A stretch of 64,000 bases of DNA, from the NCBI RefSeq assembly GCF_033242265.1, contig NZ_BTFW01000001.1, forward strand, positions 62,001 through 126,000, written 5' to 3'. The stretch is from Novosphingobium sp. IK01. GTDB lineage: Bacteria; Pseudomonadota; Alphaproteobacteria; Sphingomonadales; Sphingomonadaceae. Position 1 is the first letter of the stretch; each line of letters begins with the position of its first letter. Both the position numbers and the translations under genes were made by a program. A model generated the notes under the pieces. It did no database searches, had not been told where the DNA came from, and saw nothing but the letters and a program-made list of their open reading frames with translations. Below are positions 1-9,646 of this stretch, piece by piece.

Positions 1-1041
1 GAGGCGCACGGTGCCGTTGACCTTGGCCTGGCTGGCGTCGATCGCGGCCTGGAGCATCTCGCGCTCGGGCGAGTACCAGAAGCCGTTGTAGATCAGCTCG
101 GCATACTTGGGCATCAGCTCGTCCTTGAGGTGGGCTGCGCCACGGTCGAGCGTGATCGATTCGATGCCGCGATGGGCGACGGCATAGATCGTGCCGCCCG
201 GCGTTTCGTACATGCCGCGGCTCTTCATGCCGACAAAGCGGTTCTCGACGAGGTCGAGGCGACCGATCCCGTGCTTGCGGCCCAGTTCGTTGAGCGCGGC
301 GAGCAGGGTGGCCGGGCTCATCGCTTCGCCGTTGAGGGCGATGCCGTCACCCTTTGCGAAGTCGATCGTGATATATTCGGGGGTGTCGGGCGCGTCCTCG
401 GGGTTGACCGTGCGCGAATAGACGTAGTCGGGCACTTCCTGCCACGGGTCTTCGAGAACCTTGCCTTCCGACGAGGTGTGCAGAAGGTTGGCATCGGTCG
501 AGAACGGGCTTTCGCCGCGCTTGTCCTTGGGCACCGGGATCTGGTGGGCTTCGGCCCAGGCGATCAGCGCGGTGCGGCTGGTCAGGTCCCATTCGCGCCA
601 CGGGGCAATGACCTTGATGCCCGGTTCGAGGGCATAGGCCGAGAGTTCGAAGCGGACCTGGTCGTTGCCCTTGCCGGTGGCGCCATGGGCCACGGCGTCG
701 GCGCCGGTTTCGCGGGCGATTTCGATCAGGCGCTTGGAGATCAGCGGGCGCGCGATCGAGGTGCCGAGCAGGTAGTCGCCTTCATAGCGGGCATTGGCGC
801 GCATCATCGGGAAGACGAAATCGCGCACGAATTCCTCGCGCAGGTCGTCGATGTAGATGTGCTCGGGCTTGACGCCCATCAGCTCGGCCTTGGCACGCGC
901 GGGTTCGAGTTCCTCGCCCTGGCCAAGGTCGGCGGTGAAGGTCACGACTTCGCAGCCGTATTCCACCTGAAGCCACTTGAGGATGACGGAAGTATCGAGC
1001 CCGCCCGAATAGGCCAGGACGACACGCTTGATCTCGGACAT
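1..1041 (-). CDS. argG: Argininosuccinate synthase (3' end cut by window edge)
   Basis: It joins citrulline and aspartate using ATP to form argininosuccinate, the penultimate step of arginine synthesis, in the cytoplasm. The N-terminal 347 residues are visible; family members are about 400, so some 55-60 C-terminal residues lie beyond base 1. The PP-loop ATP-binding motif AYSGGLDTS is at residues 10-18, and conserved blocks such as [10 protein letters not shown] and [11 protein letters not shown] follow. The ATG at 1041 has a GAGGAG ribosome-binding site about 9 nt upstream. A 12-bp direct repeat (CCGCGTCTTTTG, twice) lies just upstream. Its upstream neighbour on the same strand, bdhA, is followed by a hairpin, so argG is probably transcribed on its own. 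Identification is certain. Confidence 0.97.
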   Translation of the reverse strand, partial: MSEIKRVVLAYSGGLDTSVILKWLQVEYGCEVVTFTADLGQGEELEPARAKAELMGVKPEHIYIDDLREEFVRDFVFPMMRANARYEGDYLLGTSIARPLISKRLIEIARETGADAVAHGATGKGNDQVRFELSAYALEPGIKVIAPWREWDLTSRTALIAWAEAHQIPVPKDKRGESPFSTDANLLHTSSEGKVLEDPWQEVPDYVYSRTVNPEDAPDTPEYITIDFAKGDGIALNGEAMSPATLLAALNELGRKHGIGRLDLVENRFVGMKSRGMYETPGGTIYAVAHRGIESITLDRGAAHLKDELMPKYAELIYNGFWYSPEREMLQAAIDASQAKVNGTVRL

Positions 1042-1121
1042 GGGCGGGCAACTCCTCAAAAGACGCGGCAACACAAAAGACGCGGGGCGCCTATCAGGGA
1101 GGGGGGCGGTCTGCAAGGCAA

Positions 1122-1144
1122 ACGGGGGCGTTTTGCGCCCCCGT
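1122..1144 (-). terminator. GC-rich hairpin in the argG upstream gap
   Basis: A 9-bp perfect stem (ACGGGGGCG / CGCCCCCGT) with a 5-nt loop. There is only a short T tract on the minus side, so it is either a weak terminator or a leader structure of argG. Confidence 0.4.
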
Positions 1145-1170
1145 GTCCGATTCCCTGGTGTTTGACTGGA

Positions 1171-1192
1171 AAATCGCCGAAAAGGCGAATTT
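1171..1192 (-). terminator. Terminator after bdhA
   Basis: Just past the bdhA stop the minus strand reads as a short CGCC/GGCG-centred hairpin followed by ATTTTCC. It is a modest rho-independent terminator candidate. Confidence 0.45.
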
Positions 1193-1199
1193 CAGGCCA

Positions 1200-1982
1200 T
1201 CAGTTCATGAACCATCCGTGGCTGGCCACCAGCGACTGGCCGGTCAGCGCATTGCTGGGGAAGGCCGCGAAAAACAGGGCCACTTCGGCGATGTCCTCGA
1301 CCGTGGTAAACTCGCCATCGACGGTCTGGCCGAGCATGACCTTCTTGACCACCTCGTCCTCGCTGATGCCCAGTTCCTTCGCCTGTTCGGGGATCTGCTT
1401 GTCGACCAGCGGGGTGCGCACGAAGCCGGGGCAGATCACGTTGGTGCGCACGCCCTTGGGGCCGCCTTCCTTGGCGATCGTGCGGGCCAGCCCCTCCAGC
1501 CCGTGCTTGGCGGTCACGTAGGCGCTCTTGAGCGGCGAGGCGAGCTTGGAGTGGACCGAGCCCATGAACAGGATCGCGCCCGCGCCCTTGGCGTACATGT
1601 GGGGCAGGACCGCCTTGCTGGTGAGGAAGGCGCCGTCGAGGTGGATGGCGAGCATCTTCTTCCAGTCGGCGAAGGCGAAGGCCTCGACCGGGTTGACGAT
1701 CTGGATACCGGCATTGGACACGAGGATGTCGACCCCGCCCCAGGTTTCGACGACCTTGGCGACGCCCGCGTTGACCTGTTCCTCGCTGGTCACGTCCATT
1801 TCCACGGCCAGCGCCTGTCCCGGATGGCTGGCGTTGATGGCATCGGCAGCGGCCTGCGCGGCGTCGAGCTTGAGATCGGCGATGGCGACTTTGGCGCCAG
1901 CGGCGGCATAGGTCTTGGCGATGGCCAGCCCGATGCCGCTGGCCGATCCGGTGACGATGGCGATCTTGTCGTTGAGATTCAT
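1200..1982 (-). CDS. bdhA: 3-hydroxybutyrate dehydrogenase (SDR family)
   Basis: This NAD-dependent cytoplasmic enzyme oxidises D-3-hydroxybutyrate to acetoacetate, a step in using polyhydroxybutyrate or ketone bodies. The 260 residues are the normal length. The classical short-chain dehydrogenase signature is intact: TGSASGIG at 11-18, NAG at 90-92, catalytic Ser142, Tyr155 and Lys159. The sequence around the active site ([15 protein letters not shown]) and the C-terminal [15 protein letters not shown] end match the 3-hydroxybutyrate dehydrogenase subgroup rather than generic reductases. It starts 18 nt after the patatin gene on the same strand, so the two are probably one operon, and a lipase next to this enzyme is a recurrent alphaproteobacterial pairing. 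The exact substrate is inferred from family resemblance. Confidence 0.88.
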   Translation of the reverse strand: MNLNDKIAIVTGSASGIGLAIAKTYAAAGAKVAIADLKLDAAQAAADAINASHPGQALAVEMDVTSEEQVNAGVAKVVETWGGVDILVSNAGIQIVNPVEAFAFADWKKMLAIHLDGAFLTSKAVLPHMYAKGAGAILFMGSVHSKLASPLKSAYVTAKHGLEGLARTIAKEGGPKGVRTNVICPGFVRTPLVDKQIPEQAKELGISEDEVVKKVMLGQTVDGEFTTVEDIAEVALFFAAFPSNALTGQSLVASHGWFMN

Positions 1983-2000
1983 GGGGTAGGCAACTCCAGT

Positions 2001-3143
2001 TCAGGCCAGATCGAGCGTGACGATGCCGCGCTCGGGGCACTTGCGGTTCTTCCAGCGCGGACTGGCGAACGAGCGTTCCACATCGCGGCGGCCGGTGTTC
2101 CAGTGGCCGGTGACCGTCATGCGGGAGAACTCGTAGTCCTTGCTCTGGGTTTCATAGTCCTCGCTGCGGTTGATCAGGTGCAGGATCGTGACCGGCCCGT
2201 CCTGGGCATGGGCGGTCAGCGTGGCGAGGTCTTCGTCGTCGGCGAATTCGGGGGGCAGCTTTTCGGCAAGCCGCGCGGCGGCGGCCTCCAGCGCCTCGAT
2301 CCGCTTCTGCATGTCGGTGTTGAGCCGGGTGCGGCTGGAATAGCGGATGTCCTTTTCGCGGTGGGCGCATTCGGCCAGACTGCGCGGCATCATCCCGTGC
2401 GCGCTGAACAGGTCGACCTGAAACACCAGCACCGGATCGCGTGCGGCCTGCGCGCGCGGGGAATCGTGGAGGTCAGCCTCGCGCGCGCGCTCGTCGAGCA
2501 CGAATTGCAGCGGCGTGTTGGAAACGATGCCGCCATCCCAATAAGGTTCGCCATCGACCATGACCGGGGGAAAACCGGGGGGCAGGGCGCCGCTTGCCAT
2601 GATGTGCTCGGGTTCGATCAGCCGGTCGCGGTTGTCGAAATAGGCGAAGTTTCCGGTCAGCACGTTGACCGCCCCCACGCTCAGCCGCACCCGCCCGCTG
2701 TTGATCAGGTCGAAATCGACCAGTTGGAGCAGGGTGTCGCGCAAGGGGCTGGTATCATAGAGGCAGATCGAATCGGGCGATCCGGGCAGGGCTGCCCACG
2801 AAGGGGTCATTCGCGGGGTGAAGAAACCGGGAATGCCCGTCAGCGCCACCGAGGTTGCCGCCCATTCGTTGAACAGCCGCCGCCCCCAGCCATCGACGAA
2901 GGGCGAAGGGAAGGGGATGCGCGAGGACGCCTGTTCCCAGAAGGCATGGAGCGCGCGAACGCGTCGTTCGGGCGGATTGCCGGCGATCAGCGCGGCGTTG
3001 ATGGCCCCGATCGAGATCCCGGCGACCCAGTCCGGGTTGTATCCGTTGGCGGCCAGCCCCTCGAACACGCCGGCCTGATAGGCGCCCAGCGCACCGCCGC
3101 CCTGAAGCACCAGGACACATCGTTCGCGTCTCTTGTCAGCCAT
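2001..3143 (-). CDS. Patatin-like phospholipase
   Basis: A probable lipid acyl hydrolase of 380 residues. The patatin core is visible: oxyanion-hole glycines QGGGALG at 14-20, nucleophile elbow GISIG at 42-46 with Ser44, and the catalytic Asp203 in WDGG. A C-terminal extension of about 120 residues after the patatin domain is of the kind annotated DUF3734. No signal peptide or membrane segment is seen, so it is probably cytoplasmic or peripheral. Its close coupling to bdhA suggests a role in polyhydroxyalkanoate or lipid turnover; that is inference, and the substrate is not known from sequence. Confidence 0.85.
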   Translation of the reverse strand: MADKRRERCVLVLQGGGALGAYQAGVFEGLAANGYNPDWVAGISIGAINAALIAGNPPERRVRALHAFWEQASSRIPFPSPFVDGWGRRLFNEWAATSVALTGIPGFFTPRMTPSWAALPGSPDSICLYDTSPLRDTLLQLVDFDLINSGRVRLSVGAVNVLTGNFAYFDNRDRLIEPEHIMASGALPPGFPPVMVDGEPYWDGGIVSNTPLQFVLDERAREADLHDSPRAQAARDPVLVFQVDLFSAHGMMPRSLAECAHREKDIRYSSRTRLNTDMQKRIEALEAAAARLAEKLPPEFADDEDLATLTAHAQDGPVTILHLINRSEDYETQSKDYEFSRMTVTGHWNTGRRDVERSFASPRWKNRKCPERGIVTLDLA

Positions 3144-3481
3144 GCGTCGGTGTCCTTCTTCCTGCGCGGATCACGCATTTCCAGTGGCCAGCTTCGTGGG
3201 GCGGTCCCCCATGGGCCAGCCAGCGGCAGATGGAGATATGCCCGTGCATGTTTGCTCCGGTCTGAACAGGTCCTGGTGGCCGTCGACAGGCCGGAGCGGG
3301 CACAAGCAAACCCGGATCGGCGGGACGTCCGCCGAGCAGGTGTGGTGCAGTCTGGTGGGGCAACGTGAAACTGGCAAGTCAGGTTCCACCATCGTGGTTC
3401 CGATTTGTGGGAAGACATTTGCAAAAACCGCATGAACGGGTGCTTTCCATGCGGGCGTTCCATCCCTACATGGACGAGACC
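3144..3481. other. Intergenic gap before smpB
   Basis: Divergent gap of 338 bp between the patatin gene and smpB. An in-frame ATG at 3449 could extend smpB by 11 residues. I see no further gene, hairpin or clear promoter in it. Confidence 0.5.
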
Positions 3482-3964
3482 ATGGCAAGACCGACCCCAC
3501 AGGCATTCGACAAGAAGAAGATCGTCGCGGAGAACCGCCGCGCGCGGTTCGACTATTTCATCGAGGACGTGTTCGAGGCGGGCATCGCGCTCACCGGGAC
3601 CGAAGTGAAATCGTTGCGTTTCGGCGAAGGGTCGATTGCCGAATCCTACGCCGAAGTGAAGGGCGGCGAAGTCTGGCTGGTCAATTCCAACGTGCCCGAG
3701 TTCAGCCACGGCAACCGTTTCAATCACGAGCCCAAGCGCCCGCGCAAGCTGCTCCTGAAAGAGCGCGAGATCGACAAGTTCCACGGCGCGGTCGAGCGCA
3801 AGGGCATGACGCTGGTGCCGCTCTCGATCTATTTCAACGGTCGCGGACGGGCCAAGGTCGAACTCGCGCTCGCCAAGGGCAAGAACGCGGCCGACAAGCG
3901 CGCCACGATCAAGGATCGCGACTGGAAGCGCGACAAGGCGCGCATCCTGCGCGAGCACGGCTGA
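3482..3964 (+). CDS. smpB: SsrA-binding protein SmpB
   Basis: It binds tmRNA and brings it to stalled ribosomes for trans-translation. The 160-residue length is typical. The start at 3482 gives the canonical beginning [19 protein letters not shown]; an upstream ATG at 3449 in frame would add residues with no family support. Conserved features are the GTEVKSLR block, the oligonucleotide-binding fold with [18 protein letters not shown], and the basic C-terminal tail ending in [14 protein letters not shown], which inserts into the ribosomal decoding centre. No tmRNA gene is recognisable in this window. The gene stands alone, with the next gene about 115 bp downstream. Confidence 0.97.
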   Translation: MARPTPQAFDKKKIVAENRRARFDYFIEDVFEAGIALTGTEVKSLRFGEGSIAESYAEVKGGEVWLVNSNVPEFSHGNRFNHEPKRPRKLLLKEREIDKFHGAVERKGMTLVPLSIYFNGRGRAKVELALAKGKNAADKRATIKDRDWKRDKARILREHG

Positions 3965-4081
3965 CGTTTCATGGCCTGCATGGGCCGCGCCTGTATTTGA
4001 AGCTCCATCCTGTTCGCTTCATGCCTTGGCAAGCTGGGCGGGCTTACAGCGTGGTTTCGTGATCCGCGCTCAACCTTTTTG

Positions 4082-4675
4082 ATGAAGATTTCTCCGCACG
4101 CACCGCTCGAAGCGAAAGTTCAAGGTTCCATGCGCCAGCGAATTGCCACGATGGTCCGCGCGACGATGCCCACGCGCGAGCAGATGGAGCGCAATCGCTT
4201 CACCGGCCCGCTGGCCGCGCGTGCCGAACTGTGGCGCTTCAACCGGCGGTCGGTGCCGCGCGGGGTGGCCATCGGCCTGCTGGTGGGTATCTTTGCGATG
4301 ATACCGGGCGTCCAGATTGCCGGGGCTGCCGTGATGTGCCTGCCGTTCCGGGCCAATGTGCCGATTGCGGCGGGGATGACCTTCCTGTCCAATCCGGCGA
4401 CGACGCCGCTGTTCATCGCGGCCTCGCTGTCGGTAGGCAACCACTTTGGCTTTCATGCCGATGTGGCCACGTTCATGGCCCTGTTGCGGCAGGGGGCGAG
4501 CCTTGCGCAATGGAGCCACTGGCTGCTTTCGGATGCGGCCCCGGCGCTGGTTTTCGGGCTTTTCGTGATCGCGGCGGGCGCGGCGGTACTCGGCTATGTG
4601 ATTGCCACATTTGCCTGGCGGTGGTGGACGGTGCAAAAGCGTCGCAAGCGGCTGGCCTTGCGCCGGGCCCGGTGA
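4082..4675 (+). CDS. DUF2062 inner-membrane protein
   Basis: A 197-residue membrane protein of unknown function. Residues roughly 60-80 and 85-105 form two close hydrophobic stretches with the DUF2062 pattern (a GVAIGLLVGIFAMIPG helix, then a LPFRANVP...FLSNPATTPLF loop and helix), and a last membrane helix lies near residues 155-180, followed by a very basic tail (VQKRRKRLALRRAR). The ATG at 4082 is preferred over the TTG one codon upstream. It lies 31 nt before cckA on the same strand, so co-transcription is likely, although no functional link is established. Confidence 0.8.
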   Translation: MKISPHAPLEAKVQGSMRQRIATMVRATMPTREQMERNRFTGPLAARAELWRFNRRSVPRGVAIGLLVGIFAMIPGVQIAGAAVMCLPFRANVPIAAGMTFLSNPATTPLFIAASLSVGNHFGFHADVATFMALLRQGASLAQWSHWLLSDAAPALVFGLFVIAAGAAVLGYVIATFAWRWWTVQKRRKRLALRRAR

Positions 4676-4706
4676 AGCGTGTTTCGAAGGCAGGAAGGGG
4701 ACAGGC

Positions 4707-7181
4707 GTGCCGGCGCTAGCGGGCGACACATCGGGGCGTGAAAGCCGGTTGGACGGCGCGTTGGCGGAAATGAAGCAGGCGCGCGTCCCGGCTTGGCGCG
4801 ATGGCGCGCTGGGGCTGGCCGCCGTGCTGGGCAGCGCCGGGCTCCTGTGGCTGGTTTCGGGCGACGGGCTTCTGGCGCTGGCCTATGCGCTGGGGCTGGG
4901 GGTTCTCGTGCTGGCGCTGCGGATGGGCTTGCGGTTTCTTCCGCGTCAGGCCGAGGCGGAACTGGCTGCGCCCGATTGGTCGGTCACATTTGCCGCGATC
5001 GAGCGTCCTGACGAGGCCTTGGCCATCGTCGACCGTGCCGGACGGCTGGTCTGCGCCAACAGTCGCTTCACCCAGTGGTTCGGCCATGGCGCGCCGCCGC
5101 GCCTGCCGCTCGATGCCCCTCATGGCGAGGCGGTCGAGGCTGCGGCGCGGGCCGCATGGCGCGATGGGCAGGCTGGATTGCCGCAGGTTTCCTCGCCCAA
5201 GGGGCGCTGGTCGCTCACCATCGCACGGGCCGGGCGGGGCGAGGATCATCTGGTCTGGCGGCTGGTGCCGCTGGCACAGGCCGATCTTCTGGCCGACATG
5301 GCCGCCCATATCGGCGGAAAACTGGGCCGCGCCCTCTCGCGCGAGGGTGTGCAGGCCGCCGTTGTCTTGCCCGATGGCCATGTGCGGGTCGCCAATTCGG
5401 CCTTCGCTGCCCGTGCGGCGGGCGAGGGCGCGCAAGTCTCGGGCAGTGATTTCGTCTCGTGGTTCCGCGCCGACGAGGGCGAGCGCATTTTTTACGCGCG
5501 CGAAGGGGCCAAGGGCGTGCCCTTGCGCTTCGTTCACCTGCCGATTGCCGATCCCGATCTGGGCGGGGGGACCGACCCGGCGCAGACGCCTTCGCTATTC
5601 CTGATCCTCGACAACGAGGCCGCGCTGGGCGACACGCGGGCGGGGCTGCCCCAGATCGAGGCACTGCTCTCGCGCCTGCCGCTCGGGCTGGCGATGACCG
5701 ACCGCGACGGACGCTTCCTGTTCGCCAACCGGGCTTTCCTGCGCGCGGCGGGCCACGACGCGCCGGTGCCGCCGCCCTACCCGTCCGATCTGGTGATCCG
5801 CGAGGACAAGGGCGCGCTGGCCGATGCGGTGCGTCGCTATGCCCAAGGGGCGCCCACGGCAGGCGACGTGGCGGTGCGGCTGCACAGCGCGCCGCAGGAG
5901 CCGGTCTCGGTCAGTCTTGCGGGCGTGCGCGGGCTGGGCGAGGGGACGGTCCTGCTCAGCATCAAGGATTCGACCGAGGAAGCCCGCCTCAAGCGCGAGA
6001 TCGCCCAGGCCACCAAGATGCAGGCGGTGGGTCAGCTGGCGGGCGGTGTCGCCCACGATTTCAATAACGTGCTGACCGCGATCATCGGTTATTGCGACCT
6101 GATCCTGATGCGCCACACCCCCGGCGACAGCGATTACGACGACATCCAGCAGATCAAGGCCAATTCCAACCGCGCCGCCTCACTCACCCGGCAGTTGCTG
6201 GCCTTCTCGCGCCAGCAGACGCTGCGCCCCGAAGTGCTGCAACTGCCTGATGTCGTGGCCGAAGTTTCGACCCTGCTGAAGCGTCTGCTGGGCGAGAAGA
6301 TCCAGCTGGAAGTCACCCACGACCGCAATCTGGGCCTCGTGCGCGCCGATCCGATGCAGCTCGAACAGGTCCTGCTCAATCTGGCAGTCAATGCGCGCGA
6401 TGCGATGACCGCCAACGGCACCGACACGAAGGCGGGCGGCACCTTGCGGATCATGACCCGTCGGGTCAGCGCGGCGGACGTGCGCGCCATGCGCAGCGAA
6501 ATCCTGCCGATTGCCGACTATACCGCGCTCGTCGTCGAGGACACCGGCCACGGGATCAAGCCCTCGCAGATCGGCAAGATCTTCGAACCGTTCTTCACCA
6601 CCAAGGAAAAGGGCAAGGGCACGGGCCTCGGGCTTTCGACGGTCTATGGCATCGTCAAGCAGTCGGGCGGCTTCATCTTTGCCGACAGCGAAGTGGGCAA
6701 GGGCACGCGCTTCACGATCTACCTGCCCGTCCACGTTCCCGATCCGGCGGATCTGGCCGCCGAGGCGCCCAAGGCCAAGGGCGAGGCGCGGCGCACGGAA
6801 TGGACCGGGGGCGGGCGCGTGCTGCTGGTCGAGGACGAGGACACCGTGCGCGCGGTGGCCGAACGCGCGCTGGTTCGTCAGGGCTATGACGTGACGACGG
6901 CTGCTGATGGCGAGGATGGCCTCGAAGCCCTCTCGCGCCTGATCGGGCTGGGCGAGGACATCGATCTGGTCGTGTCGGACGTGGTGATGCCCTCGATGGA
7001 CGGCCCGGCCATGGCGCGCGAGATCCGCCGGATCAGGCCCGACCTGCCGGTGCTGTTCATGTCGGGCTATGCCGAGGAGCAGTTGCGCCGCGAGATCGAC
7101 ATTCCCAACATGCATTTCCTCGCCAAACCGTTCTCGGTCGCGCAGATCGTGGCGGCGGTGGAGCACGTACTGCGCGGTTGA
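4707..7181 (+). CDS. cckA: Cell-cycle hybrid histidine kinase CckA
   Basis: A membrane-bound hybrid kinase that, through the phosphotransferase ChpT, controls CtrA and CpdR in alphaproteobacteria. The GTG start at 4707 is chosen because AGGAAGGGG lies 6 nt upstream; an ATG at 4770 is an alternative. The 824 residues show two membrane helices (about 34-50 and 55-71), PAS-like sensing regions, a dimerisation/phosphoacceptor domain with His450 in GGVAHDFNN, an ATPase domain (N box near 562, DTGHGI near 612, GTGLGL near 638) and a C-terminal receiver with Asp758 in VVSDVVMP. The arrangement matches CckA. Its presumed downstream partner cpdR is also in this window, 11 kb away. The assignment is strong by architecture and H-box sequence. 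Confidence 0.9.
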   Translation: MPALAGDTSGRESRLDGALAEMKQARVPAWRDGALGLAAVLGSAGLLWLVSGDGLLALAYALGLGVLVLALRMGLRFLPRQAEAELAAPDWSVTFAAIERPDEALAIVDRAGRLVCANSRFTQWFGHGAPPRLPLDAPHGEAVEAAARAAWRDGQAGLPQVSSPKGRWSLTIARAGRGEDHLVWRLVPLAQADLLADMAAHIGGKLGRALSREGVQAAVVLPDGHVRVANSAFAARAAGEGAQVSGSDFVSWFRADEGERIFYAREGAKGVPLRFVHLPIADPDLGGGTDPAQTPSLFLILDNEAALGDTRAGLPQIEALLSRLPLGLAMTDRDGRFLFANRAFLRAAGHDAPVPPPYPSDLVIREDKGALADAVRRYAQGAPTAGDVAVRLHSAPQEPVSVSLAGVRGLGEGTVLLSIKDSTEEARLKREIAQATKMQAVGQLAGGVAHDFNNVLTAIIGYCDLILMRHTPGDSDYDDIQQIKANSNRAASLTRQLLAFSRQQTLRPEVLQLPDVVAEVSTLLKRLLGEKIQLEVTHDRNLGLVRADPMQLEQVLLNLAVNARDAMTANGTDTKAGGTLRIMTRRVSAADVRAMRSEILPIADYTALVVEDTGHGIKPSQIGKIFEPFFTTKEKGKGTGLGLSTVYGIVKQSGGFIFADSEVGKGTRFTIYLPVHVPDPADLAAEAPKAKGEARRTEWTGGGRVLLVEDEDTVRAVAERALVRQGYDVTTAADGEDGLEALSRLIGLGEDIDLVVSDVVMPSMDGPAMAREIRRIRPDLPVLFMSGYAEEQLRREIDIPNMHFLAKPFSVAQIVAAVEHVLRG

Positions 7182-7348
7182 GTCGGTGTGGGCAGGCCGG
7201 TTCCGCCAAGGTGGAAGCATTTTTTCCACCGCCTGCGCCAGCCTCTTCGGGCTGCGTTCCGGGGCATCTGCTGATTGGCGAAGGCTTGTAAAACGCCGTA
7301 TCGGCGGGTGTTTCCGATGATTTTCGGCCAGTGTGGAGGGAAATGATC

Positions 7349-7363
7349 GTTCCACTCTTGTTC
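7349..7363 (+). promoter_or_regulatory. SOS box (LexA operator) of recA
   Basis: GTTC, seven bases, GTTC: an exact match to the alphaproteobacterial LexA consensus GTTC-N7-GTTC, 77 nt before the recA start. The second GTTC continues into a near-palindrome, GTTCTTGAAGAAC (7360-7372). Confidence 0.85.
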
Positions 7364-7439
7364 TTGAAGAACAAAGTGGGTACGTGTGGGCTTGTGTTGA
7401 CGGTTCGTGTCACCCATCTCTAGGCAGGGAGAAGCAGCC

Positions 7440-8516
<1,077 letters not shown>

Positions 8517-8523
8517 TCACTCC

Positions 8524-8554
8524 CCGATCCTCCCCACACCGTGGAGAGGATCGG
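8524..8554 (+). terminator. Hairpin after recA
   Basis: A 14-bp stem with one mismatch (CCGATCCTCCCCAC / GTGGAGAGGATCGG) and a 3-nt loop, 8 nt past the recA stop. There is no T tract, so it may stabilise the 3' end rather than terminate by itself. Confidence 0.55.
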
Positions 8555-8580
8555 GTGCAGGTGCCCGCGGCCACACCTGG

Positions 8581-8661
8581 CATGGCCACCAGTGCAACGC
8601 CTGCCAAAGATAATGGGGTGAAGGGGGCCTTGCCCCCTTCGATATCCCTTGTTCTTCAAAG
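8581..8661 (+). repeat. REP-like palindromic repeat, copy 1
   Basis: About 80 bp shared with 12379-12463. At its core is a perfect palindrome GAAGGGGGC-CTT-GCCCCCTTC (8620-8640), preceded by GCCAAAGATAATGGGGT and followed by a pyrimidine-rich stretch. Confidence 0.75.
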
Positions 8662-8751
8662 TTTTTCCTTGAATCCCGAATTCGCGAAGCGACCGCAGCC
8701 CGTCCCGCGGCTTTGACTTGACCGGGGGTGCGGAGGGCGGGAAGAAGGACC

Positions 8752-9603
8752 ATGACCCAAGCAACGGATTGGCAGGGCGGCGTTGGCCGTGCCTGGTCGC
8801 AGGAATGGCAGCGCACCGACCTCTCGTTTTCGGGGCTGACACCGGCCCTGTTGGAGGCCATCGGGCGCGAACCGGGCACGCGGGTGCTCGATCTGGGCTG
8901 TGGCGCAGGTGAACTGACCCTGGCGCTTGCCCAGCGGCGCGCGGGCGCACAAATTCTGGGGATCGATCTGTCCGCTGATCTCGTCGCAGTGGCCCGGCAG
9001 CGGGCGCAGGCGCGGGAAGGGCAGGAGCTGGCAGGCCTGCGCTTTGCCCAGGCTGACGCCACGCTCTGGGCCGAGCCGGATTTTGTTCCCGACCTGCTGG
9101 TGTCGCGCCACGGGGTCATGTTCTTCGATGATCCGAAAGCCGCGTTTTCCCATCTGGCCCATGTCTCGGCGCCGGGCGCGCGGATGGTCTTTTCCTGTTT
9201 CCGGTCGCCTGCGCAGAACATCTGGGCCAGCGCTTTGGCTGGTTTGCTGCCGCCTTCGGGCGCGTCCGGCAACCCCCGTGCGCCGGGGCCTTTTGCCTTT
9301 GCCGATCCCGATCATGTTCGCCAGTGCCTGGCCGGCTGGGACAATGTCCATCTGTCCCCGCATGATTTTACCTATATCGCGGGGCGGGGGGCGGATGCGC
9401 CGGAGCAGGCGATGGCGCTGTTTCGCCGCATCGGCCCGGTGGCGAGCGCCATGCGCCAGGCCGCGCCGGAAGCGCGCCCGGCAATCGAGGCGGCCCTGCG
9501 CGCGCTGATTGCGGCCCATCACAGTCAGGGAGAAGTGGGTTTTGCCGCGGCCGCATGGATCGTGACCGCCACGAAAGCTGCGGACGATCACGGTAAACGA
9601 TGA
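8752..9603 (+). CDS. Class I SAM-dependent methyltransferase
   Basis: A 283-residue protein with the Rossmann methyltransferase motif [10 protein letters not shown] at 45-53, an acidic motif II region (GIDLSADLV), and the post-I pattern FAQADAT. The ribosome-binding site GAAGAAGGA precedes the ATG at 8752. The substrate cannot be told from sequence; it resembles the broad family annotated as UbiE/COQ5-like or generic type 11 methyltransferases. It lies between recA and alaS, 43 nt before alaS on the same strand, so it may share a transcript with alaS. Confidence 0.8.
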   Translation: MTQATDWQGGVGRAWSQEWQRTDLSFSGLTPALLEAIGREPGTRVLDLGCGAGELTLALAQRRAGAQILGIDLSADLVAVARQRAQAREGQELAGLRFAQADATLWAEPDFVPDLLVSRHGVMFFDDPKAAFSHLAHVSAPGARMVFSCFRSPAQNIWASALAGLLPPSGASGNPRAPGPFAFADPDHVRQCLAGWDNVHLSPHDFTYIAGRGADAPEQAMALFRRIGPVASAMRQAAPEARPAIEAALRALIAAHHSQGEVGFAAAAWIVTATKAADDHGKR

Positions 9604-9646
9604 AACATGCTTGTTCAGAGAAGCGGCCTCGCCTAATCGGCCTTTC

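Noticed and set aside
130..3368. Long plus-strand open frames over argG, bdhA and the patatin gene
   Set aside because: They are antisense shadows caused by high GC; the minus-strand frames give clear homologues.
7211..7231. Hairpin GGTGGAA/TTCCACC after cckA as terminator
   Set aside because: The T tract is in the loop, not after the stem.
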